DNA from: Leptospira ryugenii
GTDB taxonomy: Bacteria > Spirochaetota > Leptospiria > Leptospirales > Leptospiraceae
DNA: 64,000 nucleotides
Direction: 5' to 3'
NCBI RefSeq assembly: GCF_003114855.1
Contig: NZ_BFBB01000008.1
Coordinates: 186,001-250,000 of the forward strand
In this document: positions 18,743 through 27,339 of the stretch, one piece after another
Layout: every line of letters starts with the position of its first letter
How positions within the stretch are numbered: the first letter of the stretch is position 1
Translations under genes and position numbers: made by a program
The notes under the pieces: model-generated
The model's database searches: none
Told to the model about the DNA's origin: nothing
Seen by the model: only the letters and a program-made list of their open reading frames with translations

Positions 18743-19647
18743 AAGATACCTTTGGAAAGAAGATAATAGATACAATACGTACTCAAAAATGAAATCGGGA
18801 TTCCGACACCTAAGAAGAGACTGGCAAGATCTGGAAAAATCTTCCGATCAATAAGAAGGATACTGGACGTTACCATAGGTCCCATCGCTGATTCCAAAAC
18901 AATCGTTTGAAATTCCAGCTTTGATAAATTAAGATTTTGGTATATGATCCAAATTAGCAAAGGTGATAGCAGGAGTTTAAATACCAAACCCAAGGCTAGC
19001 ATTTTCCTGAAACCTGGGATAGATTTGAAATCAAGAATGCTCCCAACAGAAACCAATGCCAGGGGAGAAAGCGTATCCCCTAATCTTTCGAGAGAACTTA
19101 GTATGAAAGTAGGAATGCTGAGCGATTTGAAAAGAATCGCGAATAACAAGGCTATCGCTGGCGGAAATAAGAAAATCCGTTTGCACAAGGATAGAAATGT
19201 CCAAGATTTTTCTCCTTGTAACTGAATCAGTATGACTCCAGGAAAACTAAGTACCAAAAAAGTACCAAGTTGGTCACAGATAATGCCGTACGCAAGTGCA
19301 TCCCTACCTAAATAAGATTCTAATATTGGAATTCCGACGAAGGAAGTATTCCCCAATCCACAACATAAAGTAAGACATACCATCATTTCTTTTGAATAAA
19401 CATGAATCGAGTAGAGGAAATAAAACAAAAGGAACGCAAATGCAAAAACAAGCCAAGGCATCAATGCTGGTAGTAAAATCTCGGGACTAAGTTTGACTTT
19501 ATATATTTGATGAAACACCAAGGCAGGCAAGGACAAATACAATATGAATGCATTCAATACTTTAGATGCATCTGAAGGTATGCGATTGTAACGTCTAAGC
19601 AAAATTCCAGAAACAAAACAGACCAATAAAAGAAGAAGATTACTCAT
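18739..19647 (-). CDS. AEC (auxin efflux carrier)-family transporter
   Basis: 302 residues, about ten membrane helices with the AEC pattern: short N-terminal half (VCFVSGILLRRY, AFILYLSLPALVFHQIY), then GLGNTSFVGIPILESYLG and, in the second half, SAMGPMVTSSILLIDR. Members export organic acids or similar anions. It sits between an acyl-CoA dehydrogenase gene and a DMT transporter gene with start/stop overlaps on both sides, so the three form one translationally coupled operon. The cargo might relate to the dehydrogenase, but nothing in the sequence proves it. Confidence 0.85.
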   Translation of the reverse strand: MSNLLLLLVCFVSGILLRRYNRIPSDASKVLNAFILYLSLPALVFHQIYKVKLSPEILLPALMPWLVFAFAFLLFYFLYSIHVYSKEMMVCLTLCCGLGNTSFVGIPILESYLGRDALAYGIICDQLGTFLVLSFPGVILIQLQGEKSWTFLSLCKRIFLFPPAIALLFAILFKSLSIPTFILSSLERLGDTLSPLALVSVGSILDFKSIPGFRKMLALGLVFKLLLSPLLIWIIYQNLNLSKLEFQTIVLESAMGPMVTSSILLIDRKIFPDLASLFLGVGIPISFLSTYCIYYLLSKGIL

Positions 19648-21362
19648 TAATAATGGTATACTGTTTCTAAAATCTCTTGATTAGCAAAAATACTATTGTC
19701 ATCTCTTGCCCCATCCAAGCCAAATTTGATGAGTTCAGCATACCCTTTTGCAAAAAGGATGTAAATCGATTCTTGGCTATGGCTTAGATCATATACGCAT
19801 TGTTCTATGATTTCTGCAAGAGCAATTAATTGGTAAGTCAATTCTGCGATGTAGATTCGATTGATTTCTCTCCATTCTTTGGACTTTGAAACAAAGATAG
19901 ATTTCCATTCTGTAAATTTTTCGGTAAATTGTTCATAAGGAATCTTTAGGTCGGGTTGCTCATTAGATTTTTTTGTCAGATTCTCCAATAGATTTAAAAA
20001 AGATTCATAATTGCGCTTTTTTTGTAGAGAATGTAGAACATGCTCCGAAATGATGAGATGAGTCCCTTCCCAAGTCTCATTGATGATCGAATCATTGTGT
20101 AATCTTGGCAAAGGAGAAAAATCCCCAATAATTCCATTTCCACCTAAACAAAGCATGGCCTTTTGTGTGATCATAGAAGCTTGTGAGGACGATTTGTACT
20201 TAAGTAATGGCACAAGAATTTCAGAGGAAGGATCTTCTTTTTCTACAAGGTCGATAGATCTGAAATTGACAAATACATTGATAGTTTGCAGTATTTGCAT
20301 CTCCGCTAAATTTCTCGCATAAGCGGAGAAGTTTTTTACCTTTTTACCATACGCGGTCCTCCATTTACCATATTCAATTGCCTCCATTACCGAACGCCTT
20401 GCATTCCCACATGAGCCAAGGCCAACATGCATACGCGATACTTTGATTACATATTTGATTAGGTTTGCAAGTCCATGTGTAGGTCTGCCAAGCTCCTCGG
20501 CTTCGACATCATCATAAATGATCTCGACTGTAATCTTTCCGCGTGAACCAATGATATCTTTCTTGCGTACAATGTGATGGCCATTTAGTTCTCCATTTTC
20601 TTTGGTTCTCGGAACTAAAAAAAGTCCTACAATATTCGTATTCTCAATTTTTGCTGTCGTTACCCAAAGGTCACCAGGGTTTGAACAGAACCATTTTTCA
20701 CCGGTCAGTGACCACTTGCCATTTGGTAATTTTTTTGCAATCGTTCGGTTAGCAGATACATTACTTCCACCCACTCGTTCTGTTACATATTGTCCGGCCA
20801 TAAAATAAGAATCACTTTTTGGATCTGCGACAATTGGTAAGTATTTTCTTTTTTGATCCTCTGTTCCAATTTTTTTGAGTGCCAATATCATTCCATCTGT
20901 CATTGCCAGTGGACAAGCGACTCCTCCCTCCCCGTTTAAGTTCATTAGATAAGCGAGAGCATAGCGGTGGATATACGGAAAAGAAAATTGCCAATTTTTG
21001 TGAAAGTCTAAATTCACCACACCATGCTGGTAGGAGATTCGTCTTGCTTCCATTTGCTCGGGTGAATACAGAACTAAATCAATTCTTTTGCCGGTCCTAT
21101 CGAATTTGACTACCTCTCCATATTTCCCTTCTTTATGAGATCTTTCCGTCAGCTCATCTAAAATGCCTCCCACCAAACCTCCATAAACAGAAAGATGTTC
21201 CTCCATTGCTTTTGCATGTTCTTTTGGAAAGTGTTCGCTATACCTAAAGACCACCCTCTTTAAAGCTGTATCCATTTCGTAAAAATTTTTGCCACGTAAT
21301 CCAGGATAGGACGATAGATCATAGTCTTGAAGGGATGGATGTTTCGAGATATGGTGGTTCAT
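19647..21362 (-). CDS. Acyl-CoA dehydrogenase (AidB/long-chain type)
   Basis: FAD enzyme of 571 residues, longer than the usual 380-residue type. It has an N-terminal extension, the flavin-contact strand region AGQYVTERVGGSN and WSLTGEKWFCSN, MHVGLGSCGNARRSV, AMLCLGGNGIIGDF and ETWEGTH, where the Glu corresponds to the usual catalytic base position. The extended C-terminal helical domain resembles AidB and ACAD10/11-type members. It probably oxidises an acyl-CoA in fatty-acid breakdown. First gene of an operon with AEC and DMT transporters. Its start region faces the J-domain gene. Confidence 0.88.
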   Translation of the reverse strand: MNHHISKHPSLQDYDLSSYPGLRGKNFYEMDTALKRVVFRYSEHFPKEHAKAMEEHLSVYGGLVGGILDELTERSHKEGKYGEVVKFDRTGKRIDLVLYSPEQMEARRISYQHGVVNLDFHKNWQFSFPYIHRYALAYLMNLNGEGGVACPLAMTDGMILALKKIGTEDQKRKYLPIVADPKSDSYFMAGQYVTERVGGSNVSANRTIAKKLPNGKWSLTGEKWFCSNPGDLWVTTAKIENTNIVGLFLVPRTKENGELNGHHIVRKKDIIGSRGKITVEIIYDDVEAEELGRPTHGLANLIKYVIKVSRMHVGLGSCGNARRSVMEAIEYGKWRTAYGKKVKNFSAYARNLAEMQILQTINVFVNFRSIDLVEKEDPSSEILVPLLKYKSSSQASMITQKAMLCLGGNGIIGDFSPLPRLHNDSIINETWEGTHLIISEHVLHSLQKKRNYESFLNLLENLTKKSNEQPDLKIPYEQFTEKFTEWKSIFVSKSKEWREINRIYIAELTYQLIALAEIIEQCVYDLSHSQESIYILFAKGYAELIKFGLDGARDDNSIFANQEILETVYHY

Positions 21363-21446
21363 ACTTCCATTTCCAATCCATACAGAAGATTCTCTAGCAA
21401 AAAAGAATCTCCTTGCTATTTTGATTGGCTATCACATACCAGAAAA

Positions 21447-22325
21447 ATGGTAGCTCGCCAAGAATCCAAAAGATCTATACAGCTCCTAAGTGATGTAATT
21501 TTTGAATTACAAAACCAGAGCAATTCTTTGCATTGGTTTTTGTCCTACGACAGATTGGCAGAGCTCTTAGAAATTCGAAAGGAAGAATGCCTAAGAAAGA
21601 TTTACCAATTCAAAAGCACAAAACCACAGATGAGTCTGAATGGAGGCTTCAATGATGTGGATGGCGATGATCTCATCGATTTTCTCTCCTATGCTCTTGA
21701 TCTTGACGATGTGTCTTCCTATTTTTTGCGCTCAGGTATTTTCTTCGGTGAGCGACCTCTATATGAACTTCGTGAATCATATAAATCTCTTGTCCAAAGA
21801 ACGGTTGAAAATCATAAACTCGATAAAGAACTTTTATTGCTCCTAGCAACAGCAACAATCGATTTCGATGATGCAGTAGATTCTTATTTAATGGATAAGT
21901 TCGAGATTTCTTTTTTTGTAGATAGAGCCATCAGAAATTTTTTAAACAGTAGAGACATTCAATCTGAATTTGGAGCAGAAGAGTTCTTAAGGGATTATTT
22001 GATGGCTCTTCTTCCTACCAAGATTTTAAATTTTCGAGACATCACGAAAGAATTTCGAGACAGAACTTATTATGAAATTTTTGGAAGAGTCAGAGCCGAA
22101 AAGAAAAAAAAGAAAAAACTGAAAACAAAAACCAATCTTGAATTGGAAGAGCTCTTAACCTTCTTTGATCTGAGCCATGATGCCAAAGAAATTGATGTGA
22201 AGAAACGATTTAAAGAGCTCTTAAAAAAATATCACCCTGATATCAATAAAAAGGGTGAAGAGATGACAAAAAAGATCATCATTAAATACAATCGGCTGAT
22301 TTTATTAATGAACAAACAGGACTGA
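21447..22325 (+). CDS. J-domain (DnaJ-like) protein with unrecognised N-terminus
   Basis: About 292 residues. The last 60 residues form a J-domain (FFDLSHDAKEIDVKKRFKEL, then the HPD motif in KKYHPDINK), which normally stimulates the ATPase of a DnaK chaperone. The N-terminal 225 residues are helical and unrecognised, with a very Lys-rich stretch just before the J-domain. A C-terminal J-domain is unusual compared with DnaJ, where it is N-terminal. The start at 21447 (MVARQES) avoids overlap with the divergent dehydrogenase; a longer frame from 21327 would run into that gene. It may recruit DnaK to a specific client. Confidence 0.75.
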   Translation: MVARQESKRSIQLLSDVIFELQNQSNSLHWFLSYDRLAELLEIRKEECLRKIYQFKSTKPQMSLNGGFNDVDGDDLIDFLSYALDLDDVSSYFLRSGIFFGERPLYELRESYKSLVQRTVENHKLDKELLLLLATATIDFDDAVDSYLMDKFEISFFVDRAIRNFLNSRDIQSEFGAEEFLRDYLMALLPTKILNFRDITKEFRDRTYYEIFGRVRAEKKKKKKLKTKTNLELEELLTFFDLSHDAKEIDVKKRFKELLKKYHPDINKKGEEMTKKIIIKYNRLILLMNKQD

Positions 22326-22327
22326 TT

Positions 22328-22903
22328 TTATTTTATTTTTATATCAAAATTATATTTTATTTTAATTTGATCTTTAGCTTTTAAAAACAATAGAGATGGA
22401 TTCTCCAACTGGTAAGCACTAAATGTGACTTCCAACTCACCGATTGTCGAAATGATATTTTTCTCTTTGTTTTCAACCTTTGCGATAGATTCAAAGTCTT
22501 TTGTACGACCATGAATGGTTAACTTTCCCTTAATTATATAGTTTTGATCGTTGGGTAAGATGGATTCGACCTTGATATAAATTAGAGCATGTTCAGGATG
22601 ACCTAAAATTTCTTGGATATGTTCATCTCTATCCTCGTCGCCTGAATCAATTTTGGTTACCGGAATGGTAATTTGAAACGGACTCTTAAGTTTGTAAGAT
22701 TTCCCTTGTGGGAGAATTTCAAATTTCTCAAAGTTGATCTCTTTGCATACGCCTGTCACATCAGTTGTCGCATGTTCCACAAAAATCTTTGCTTCCTTTT
22801 TGATGACTTCGGAAGCAAATAAATCTCTGTTAGTTGCTAAGAAGCAAAAGATTACGATTATGCCTATAGTTTTCATTAGATTCACTGTATTGATCCTTTC
22901 CAT
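22328..22903 (-). CDS. YceI-like periplasmic protein
   Basis: 191 residues with a signal sequence (TIGIIVIFCFLATNRDLFA) and a mature part with the alternating beta pattern of the YceI lipocalin-like family (KSPFQITIPVTKID, IKGKLTIHGRTKDFES, GELEVTFSAYQLENPSL). YceI proteins bind isoprenoid or fatty ligands in the periplasm. The start at 22903 has GGAG seven bases upstream, inside the end of the SanA-like gene; overlap and shared strand imply one transcript. Convergent with the J-domain gene, with two bases between the stops. Confidence 0.7.
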   Translation of the reverse strand: MERINTVNLMKTIGIIVIFCFLATNRDLFASEVIKKEAKIFVEHATTDVTGVCKEINFEKFEILPQGKSYKLKSPFQITIPVTKIDSGDEDRDEHIQEILGHPEHALIYIKVESILPNDQNYIIKGKLTIHGRTKDFESIAKVENKEKNIISTIGELEVTFSAYQLENPSLLFLKAKDQIKIKYNFDIKIK

Positions 22904-23604
22904 GTATTCACTCCGCTTCCCATTATCGGATATTTGTCCCCCAAAAATTTGGGAGGTGTATCAAAGATAATATCGAAATAGGCCAGTTGCCTAGCAAAGA
23001 ATTCTCTCCATTCATAAAAGTTTTCTTTTTTATAAGACCTTAGATTGCATTCATAGGCATGCAAAGTTATGTTTAATTCTTTTCCCAAATAGACGGCACG
23101 AGGCAAGAAAAAAGATTGGCTTACAAAAATTGCCTCTTCAACCAAAAAAACTTCCTTTGCTCGAATCAATGTATCTAGAGTTCGAAACCCAGCATGGTCG
23201 ACAAAAATGTCTTCGGGGCTTACTTCATTTTTTAGCATGAAGTCAAGCATAGGTCTCAATTCATTATAGTCAGATTGTCCATTGTCCCCAGATAATAATA
23301 TTTTTTTGACTTTCCGCTTTCGGTAAAGATCCAATCCGCATTGCAATCTGTCAGATAAAATGGGTGAGGGTATTTTGCCGTGGACGGCAGCACCTGGGAT
23401 GATGGCAACCAAGGAATCGGGAAGTTCGTCTGGATTGGGACTATGTTTTGATTCTGAATAGATGCGGTCGATTTGGAGATCGGCAAAAAGAATTAAAATG
23501 AGACAGAATATAAGAGCTAAGAAGCCAGCTTTCGCCCAGGATTTCCACTTGACCGAGGACAATAAAGCCATTGACTGAGCTATGTAGGATTTTGCCTTAT
23601 TCAT
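22882..23604 (-). CDS. SanA/YdcF-like DUF218 membrane protein
   Basis: About 240 residues: one N-terminal membrane helix (KAGFLALIFCLILILFADL), then a DUF218 fold with AIIPGAAVHGKIPSPILSDR, ILLSGDNGQSDYNE and VSQSFFLPRAVYLG, closest to SanA, the vancomycin-resistance-at-high-temperature protein of E. coli linked to envelope integrity. I use the ATG at 23604 (MNKAKS). A TTG at 23628 would extend it by eight residues into the divergent M23 peptidase gene. Probably acts in the cell envelope; exact reaction unknown. Confidence 0.82.
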   Translation of the reverse strand: MNKAKSYIAQSMALLSSVKWKSWAKAGFLALIFCLILILFADLQIDRIYSESKHSPNPDELPDSLVAIIPGAAVHGKIPSPILSDRLQCGLDLYRKRKVKKILLSGDNGQSDYNELRPMLDFMLKNEVSPEDIFVDHAGFRTLDTLIRAKEVFLVEEAIFVSQSFFLPRAVYLGKELNITLHAYECNLRSYKKENFYEWREFFARQLAYFDIIFDTPPKFLGDKYPIMGSGVNTWKGSIQ

Positions 23605-24616
23605 GAAGAAAAAAATCGAAAACCTCAAGACTGTTTTTTCTCAGGACAATCCTCATATTAAGAAACAGATCGATCGTGTCAAAGAAAAAGGACACCAAAG
23701 AATGACAGTTATGGTGATTCCTCACGGTTATGATAGTTCTTTCAACTTCCAAATTTCTGTATTTACTATTCTCTTCTTTTTAGGACTCACACTTTCCTTG
23801 TTAGGGATCGCTGTTTTTGCTGTCTTCCGCTCGGGCAATACTCAATCTCAGCTAGACCAACTCTCCGAGATCTACGGAAACTACTTCGACACTTACCTTA
23901 CACATTCTCGCCAATTGGAAGAAATGCGAGAGGAGTATTCACGACTCAATGAAAACCTCTTAGAAATGTATGCCTTGATAGATGGCCAGGATGATGAGCT
24001 ATTAAAAATCGATTCAGAAGATGATTTGGAGTCATTGGCAAACGAAGCACTTCTTAGAGAAGAAAGGGAAGACAAACAACTCGACATCGGTCGAAAGTAT
24101 CTATCTGAAATTTACGATTTGCGAAATCTTAAGTACAGAATGAACGCTTACCAAAGACTTATGGATGCAAATTATGACTTTCTATTCACGCGTGCATCCA
24201 TTCTTTCTGCAACACCTTTATTCAATCCTTTGACATCTTATAATATGACTTCTACCTTTGGTATGAGAAAATCACCCACATCTGGTTTTTGGGAATACCA
24301 TGATGGAGTGGACCTAGCGAATGCGACAGGAACTCCAATTTATGCACCAGCTCCAGGAAGGGTTATCAAAGTTGTCTATTCCACGGTTGGATATGGATAT
24401 CACTTGGTCATACAACATGAGTTTGGTTATGCAACATTATACGGGCATTGCTCGAGGATTTTTGTTCGCCAAGGTCAAGAAGTGAAACAAGGGGAGGTCA
24501 TTGCGGAAGTTGGAGCAACTGGAAATGTAACGGGTCCTCATTTACACTACGAAGTACTTCTAGCTGAAGAAGGTAAATTAGATCCTGAAGACTACTTGCA
24601 AGCTGGTGTGTTCTGA
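23603..24616 (+). CDS. M23-family (LytM-like) peptidase, membrane anchored
   Basis: 337 residues: short basic cytoplasmic N-terminus, one membrane helix (about residues 52-72), a periplasmic coiled-coil-like segment (80-180) and a C-terminal M23 domain. Zinc-ligand motifs are intact: His233 and Asp237 in YHDGVDL and His313/His315 in GPHLHYE, so it should be an active peptidoglycan endopeptidase. The ATG shares the CATG with the divergent SanA-like gene; an internal ATG at 23702 with a better AAAGGA site is an alternative start. ligA begins directly after its stop. Confidence 0.88.
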   Translation: MKKKIENLKTVFSQDNPHIKKQIDRVKEKGHQRMTVMVIPHGYDSSFNFQISVFTILFFLGLTLSLLGIAVFAVFRSGNTQSQLDQLSEIYGNYFDTYLTHSRQLEEMREEYSRLNENLLEMYALIDGQDDELLKIDSEDDLESLANEALLREEREDKQLDIGRKYLSEIYDLRNLKYRMNAYQRLMDANYDFLFTRASILSATPLFNPLTSYNMTSTFGMRKSPTSGFWEYHDGVDLANATGTPIYAPAPGRVIKVVYSTVGYGYHLVIQHEFGYATLYGHCSRIFVRQGQEVKQGEVIAEVGATGNVTGPHLHYEVLLAEEGKLDPEDYLQAGVF

Positions 24617-26629
24617 TTGGACAAGGAAAAAGAAGCAAAGAATAGAATCAAATTTCTAGTCAAAGAAATTAAATTACATAATGAACGGTATTATAAGGAC
24701 AATTCACCAACAATCACCGATTTCGAATATGATCAATTGTTGGGTGAACTCAAAAAACTAGAAAAAGAATATCCACAATTAAAACTGAAAGACTCACCGA
24801 CAGACTCTGTTGGCTCTGATCTAAGCACTCAGTTTACAAAATTCAAACACCAAATTCCTGTCCTCTCCTTAGAAAATACATACAATACCGATGATTTGAG
24901 TGAATGGTTACATAAGACGGATATAGAAGCAAAATACTCGTTGGAATGGAAAATTGATGGTGCTTCCATGGTTCTTTACTATATAGATGGACGTCTTGAA
25001 ACCTGTGTTACGCGTGGTACAGGTGGGATAGGTGATGTGGTCACGGAAAATGTTAAAACCATCAAAAGCATTCCCTTAACTTTAAAAAAGCCTCTGAACC
25101 TTGCTGTGAGAGGTGAAATCTATATGAATTTTTCTGATTTTGAAGAATTTAATGAGGAATATGGTGGTAAATTTGCCAACCCTCGCAATTTATCCGCAGG
25201 CTCCATCAAACATAAAGATCCCGAAGAAGTCGCAAAACGTCCGTTAAGAATTTTTGTTTATGATGCATTTTTGACAAAGGGAAGGCAAGGATTCAACACG
25301 CATGAAGATATTCTAGAACTTTTAAAGTCCAATTCATTTCCATTGGCACCAGATACTATGATTGTAAAAGGTAAAGATCTTATTTCTTCCGTAGAAACCT
25401 TTCGTAAGAAAAAAGATAAAATGCCTTTCCCTATTGATGGTCTGGTCATAAAACTAAATGACCTTTCCAAAAGAGAATCACTTGGAGAAACCTCGCATTC
25501 CCCACGATGGGCACGTGCTTTTAAATTTGAAGCACTCATGAAAGAGTCAACAATCGAAGATATTGATTTTGCTATTGGACGTACTGGAAAAATCACCCCT
25601 CGTGCAAAGATATCTCCCATTCAATTAGCAGGTACAACGGTCACATATGCGACCTTACATAACCAAGACTACATTGATACTTTAGGCGCTGGCATTGGAG
25701 CAAAAGTACTCGTCTCAAAAAGAGGAGAAATCATCCCTGCTGTCGAGAAGGTCATTTCAGAACCAAAAGCAGGTATATTCAAATTACCAAAACAATGTCC
25801 GGCCTGTAAAACAAAACTTGTGAAAGTTGATGAATCGGTAGACTACTTCTGCACAAATCGACACTGCCCAGAGAGGGAAAAGAACACCTTAGTATTCTTT
25901 TGTTCAAAAAAACAAATGAATATTGAAGGACTAGGAGAGAAACAACTCGTTCTCTTCTACGAAAAATCTTGGGTAAGGTCAATAGCCGATTTGTACTCTC
26001 TGAAGGAGAGAAGGCAAGATATGGTGCAACTAGATGGGTTTGGAGAAAAGTCTACTGAAATCATTTTATCAGGCATTGAACGCTCCAAAGAAAAAGATTT
26101 TAGATTCACACTACCTTCCTTGGGTTTGAACGAAATTGGCCATAAAGTAACAGAGATTCTTATCGAAAACGGTTATGATAGTTGGGAAAAACTCGTAAAA
26201 CTTTCTAAGAAAGAAAATGCAGAGGAAGAATTGAAAGAAGTGCATGGCATCGGCCCCCGAACTATACAAGCTTTACTCTTTCACACAAAAGACAAAGAAA
26301 CAAATCAGCTAATCCAACAACTCATCAAGTTTGGATTGAAATTTACCGCAGATGTACAAGAAAAAAGTGAAATCCAAAGCTTTGCTGGACAATCATGGTG
26401 TGTCACTGGAAGCTTTGAGAACTTCCAACCACGTGATAAGGCAATGGATCTGATTGTCAAACATGGTGGCAAAAAGGTAAGCTCAATCTCGTCAAAAACG
26501 ACTCATCTTTTGTATGGACCAGGTGCAGGATCAAAGCTGGACAAGGCAAAAGAATTATCTGTTACCTTAGTGAATGAAGAAGAATTTCTTAGGATATTAA
26601 AAAAAGAAGGAATCCCATTCCAAACCTGA
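24617..26629 (+). CDS. ligA: NAD-dependent DNA ligase
   Basis: Seals nicks in replication and repair using NAD+. 670 residues with all usual parts: Ia domain (RYYKDNSPTITDFEYDQL), adenylation domain with Lys112 in WKIDGAS, OB fold (FAIGRTGKITPRA), four-Cys zinc finger (CPACKTKL ... CTNRHC), helix-hairpin-helix region and C-terminal BRCT (SFAGQSWCVTGSF). It begins with TTG immediately after the TGA of the M23 gene (24614-24616), and no better start fits the family N-terminus. Confidence 0.97.
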   Translation: MDKEKEAKNRIKFLVKEIKLHNERYYKDNSPTITDFEYDQLLGELKKLEKEYPQLKLKDSPTDSVGSDLSTQFTKFKHQIPVLSLENTYNTDDLSEWLHKTDIEAKYSLEWKIDGASMVLYYIDGRLETCVTRGTGGIGDVVTENVKTIKSIPLTLKKPLNLAVRGEIYMNFSDFEEFNEEYGGKFANPRNLSAGSIKHKDPEEVAKRPLRIFVYDAFLTKGRQGFNTHEDILELLKSNSFPLAPDTMIVKGKDLISSVETFRKKKDKMPFPIDGLVIKLNDLSKRESLGETSHSPRWARAFKFEALMKESTIEDIDFAIGRTGKITPRAKISPIQLAGTTVTYATLHNQDYIDTLGAGIGAKVLVSKRGEIIPAVEKVISEPKAGIFKLPKQCPACKTKLVKVDESVDYFCTNRHCPEREKNTLVFFCSKKQMNIEGLGEKQLVLFYEKSWVRSIADLYSLKERRQDMVQLDGFGEKSTEIILSGIERSKEKDFRFTLPSLGLNEIGHKVTEILIENGYDSWEKLVKLSKKENAEEELKEVHGIGPRTIQALLFHTKDKETNQLIQQLIKFGLKFTADVQEKSEIQSFAGQSWCVTGSFENFQPRDKAMDLIVKHGGKKVSSISSKTTHLLYGPGAGSKLDKAKELSVTLVNEEEFLRILKKEGIPFQT

Positions 26630-26637
26630 AATGGGAT
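26612..26637 (+). terminator. Hairpin at the end of ligA
   Basis: ATCCCATT (26612-26619) pairs perfectly with AATGGGAT (26630-26637) around a 10-base loop that includes the ligA stop. The following bases are AT rich with CTTTTG. A plausible but weak terminator between ligA and the convergent YceI gene. Confidence 0.35.
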
Positions 26638-26663
26638 ATAGCTTTTGTTAGATTTCTTACTGG

Positions 26664-27269
26664 CTATTTACAAATAGGCTCAAACTTTGAAACTACTTTT
26701 ACATCAACCGTAGGCCAAAGTTTACTCACTCCGTCTTTTCCTTTGTGTAATTCGAGACATGCTTCGTTTAACTTTTGTAAACCATTTGCCAATCCAAGGG
26801 CCAATACATCAATGGTACCTGAGACTTCCAGTTGGTTGTCTATGATCTTAAAGGTAACCGGGAAATCCGCAGACTTTTTTCCAAATTGTAAGGAGAGTGT
26901 AGCGTTTCCCGAATCAGTGCCAGAGATCTTTTGAAATGATCCTTTTATGGTGCCCGATTTTTGTATAGAACCAAAGAATAAGTTTTTGATTTTCATATCA
27001 CGGTCTGGGTTGTATGAATCCACTGAGTCTGCGGAGATTTCAAAGCTAAGGTCTTTGACTGCATCCAAAATGTTATTAGCTTGTTTTGTCTTTTTTACCT
27101 TGATTTGTTTGAATGTGCCCTTTACTCCTGTCTTTTCAGTAAACTTAAATGCGGTCCATTCAAGTAACGTTTTGTTCGGATCGTATTGGTATCTACACTT
27201 TTCATCAGCAAACATTGGATATGAGACAAAAAGGAAAAAAACCAGAAATAGGATGGCTGTCTTTTTCAT
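26664..27269 (-). CDS. YceI-family periplasmic protein
   Basis: 201 residues with a signal peptide (ILFLVFFLFVSYPMFA) and a classical YceI domain: LLEWTAFKFTEKTGVKGTF, FEISADSVDSYNPDRDMKIKN, and SADFPVTFKIIDNQLEVSG. YceI proteins are periplasmic lipid- or isoprenoid-binding beta barrels. Two cysteines, near the mature N-terminus and at the end, could form a disulfide. Monocistronic between convergent ligA and the divergent ABC-type gene. It is a second YceI-like gene within 4.5 kb of the one at 22328; they look only distantly related. Confidence 0.9.
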   Translation of the reverse strand: MKKTAILFLVFFLFVSYPMFADEKCRYQYDPNKTLLEWTAFKFTEKTGVKGTFKQIKVKKTKQANNILDAVKDLSFEISADSVDSYNPDRDMKIKNLFFGSIQKSGTIKGSFQKISGTDSGNATLSLQFGKKSADFPVTFKIIDNQLEVSGTIDVLALGLANGLQKLNEACLELHKGKDGVSKLWPTVDVKVVSKFEPICK

Positions 27270-27339
27270 TTAAAAAACCCCTCATTGGAAGGGAAAAACA
27301 GGAACAAAAAAAAGTCAAGTTCAGTCTAATGGGCGACCG

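Noticed and set aside
21327..21446. Upstream extension of the J-domain protein frame
   Set aside because: It overlaps the start of the divergent acyl-CoA dehydrogenase gene and adds a sequence without family support; the ATG at 21447 is preferred.
22100..22140. A-rich run in the J-domain gene as a frameshift site
   Set aside because: The frame continues smoothly into the J-domain with the HPD motif, and the encoded Lys-rich linker is a reasonable protein segment.
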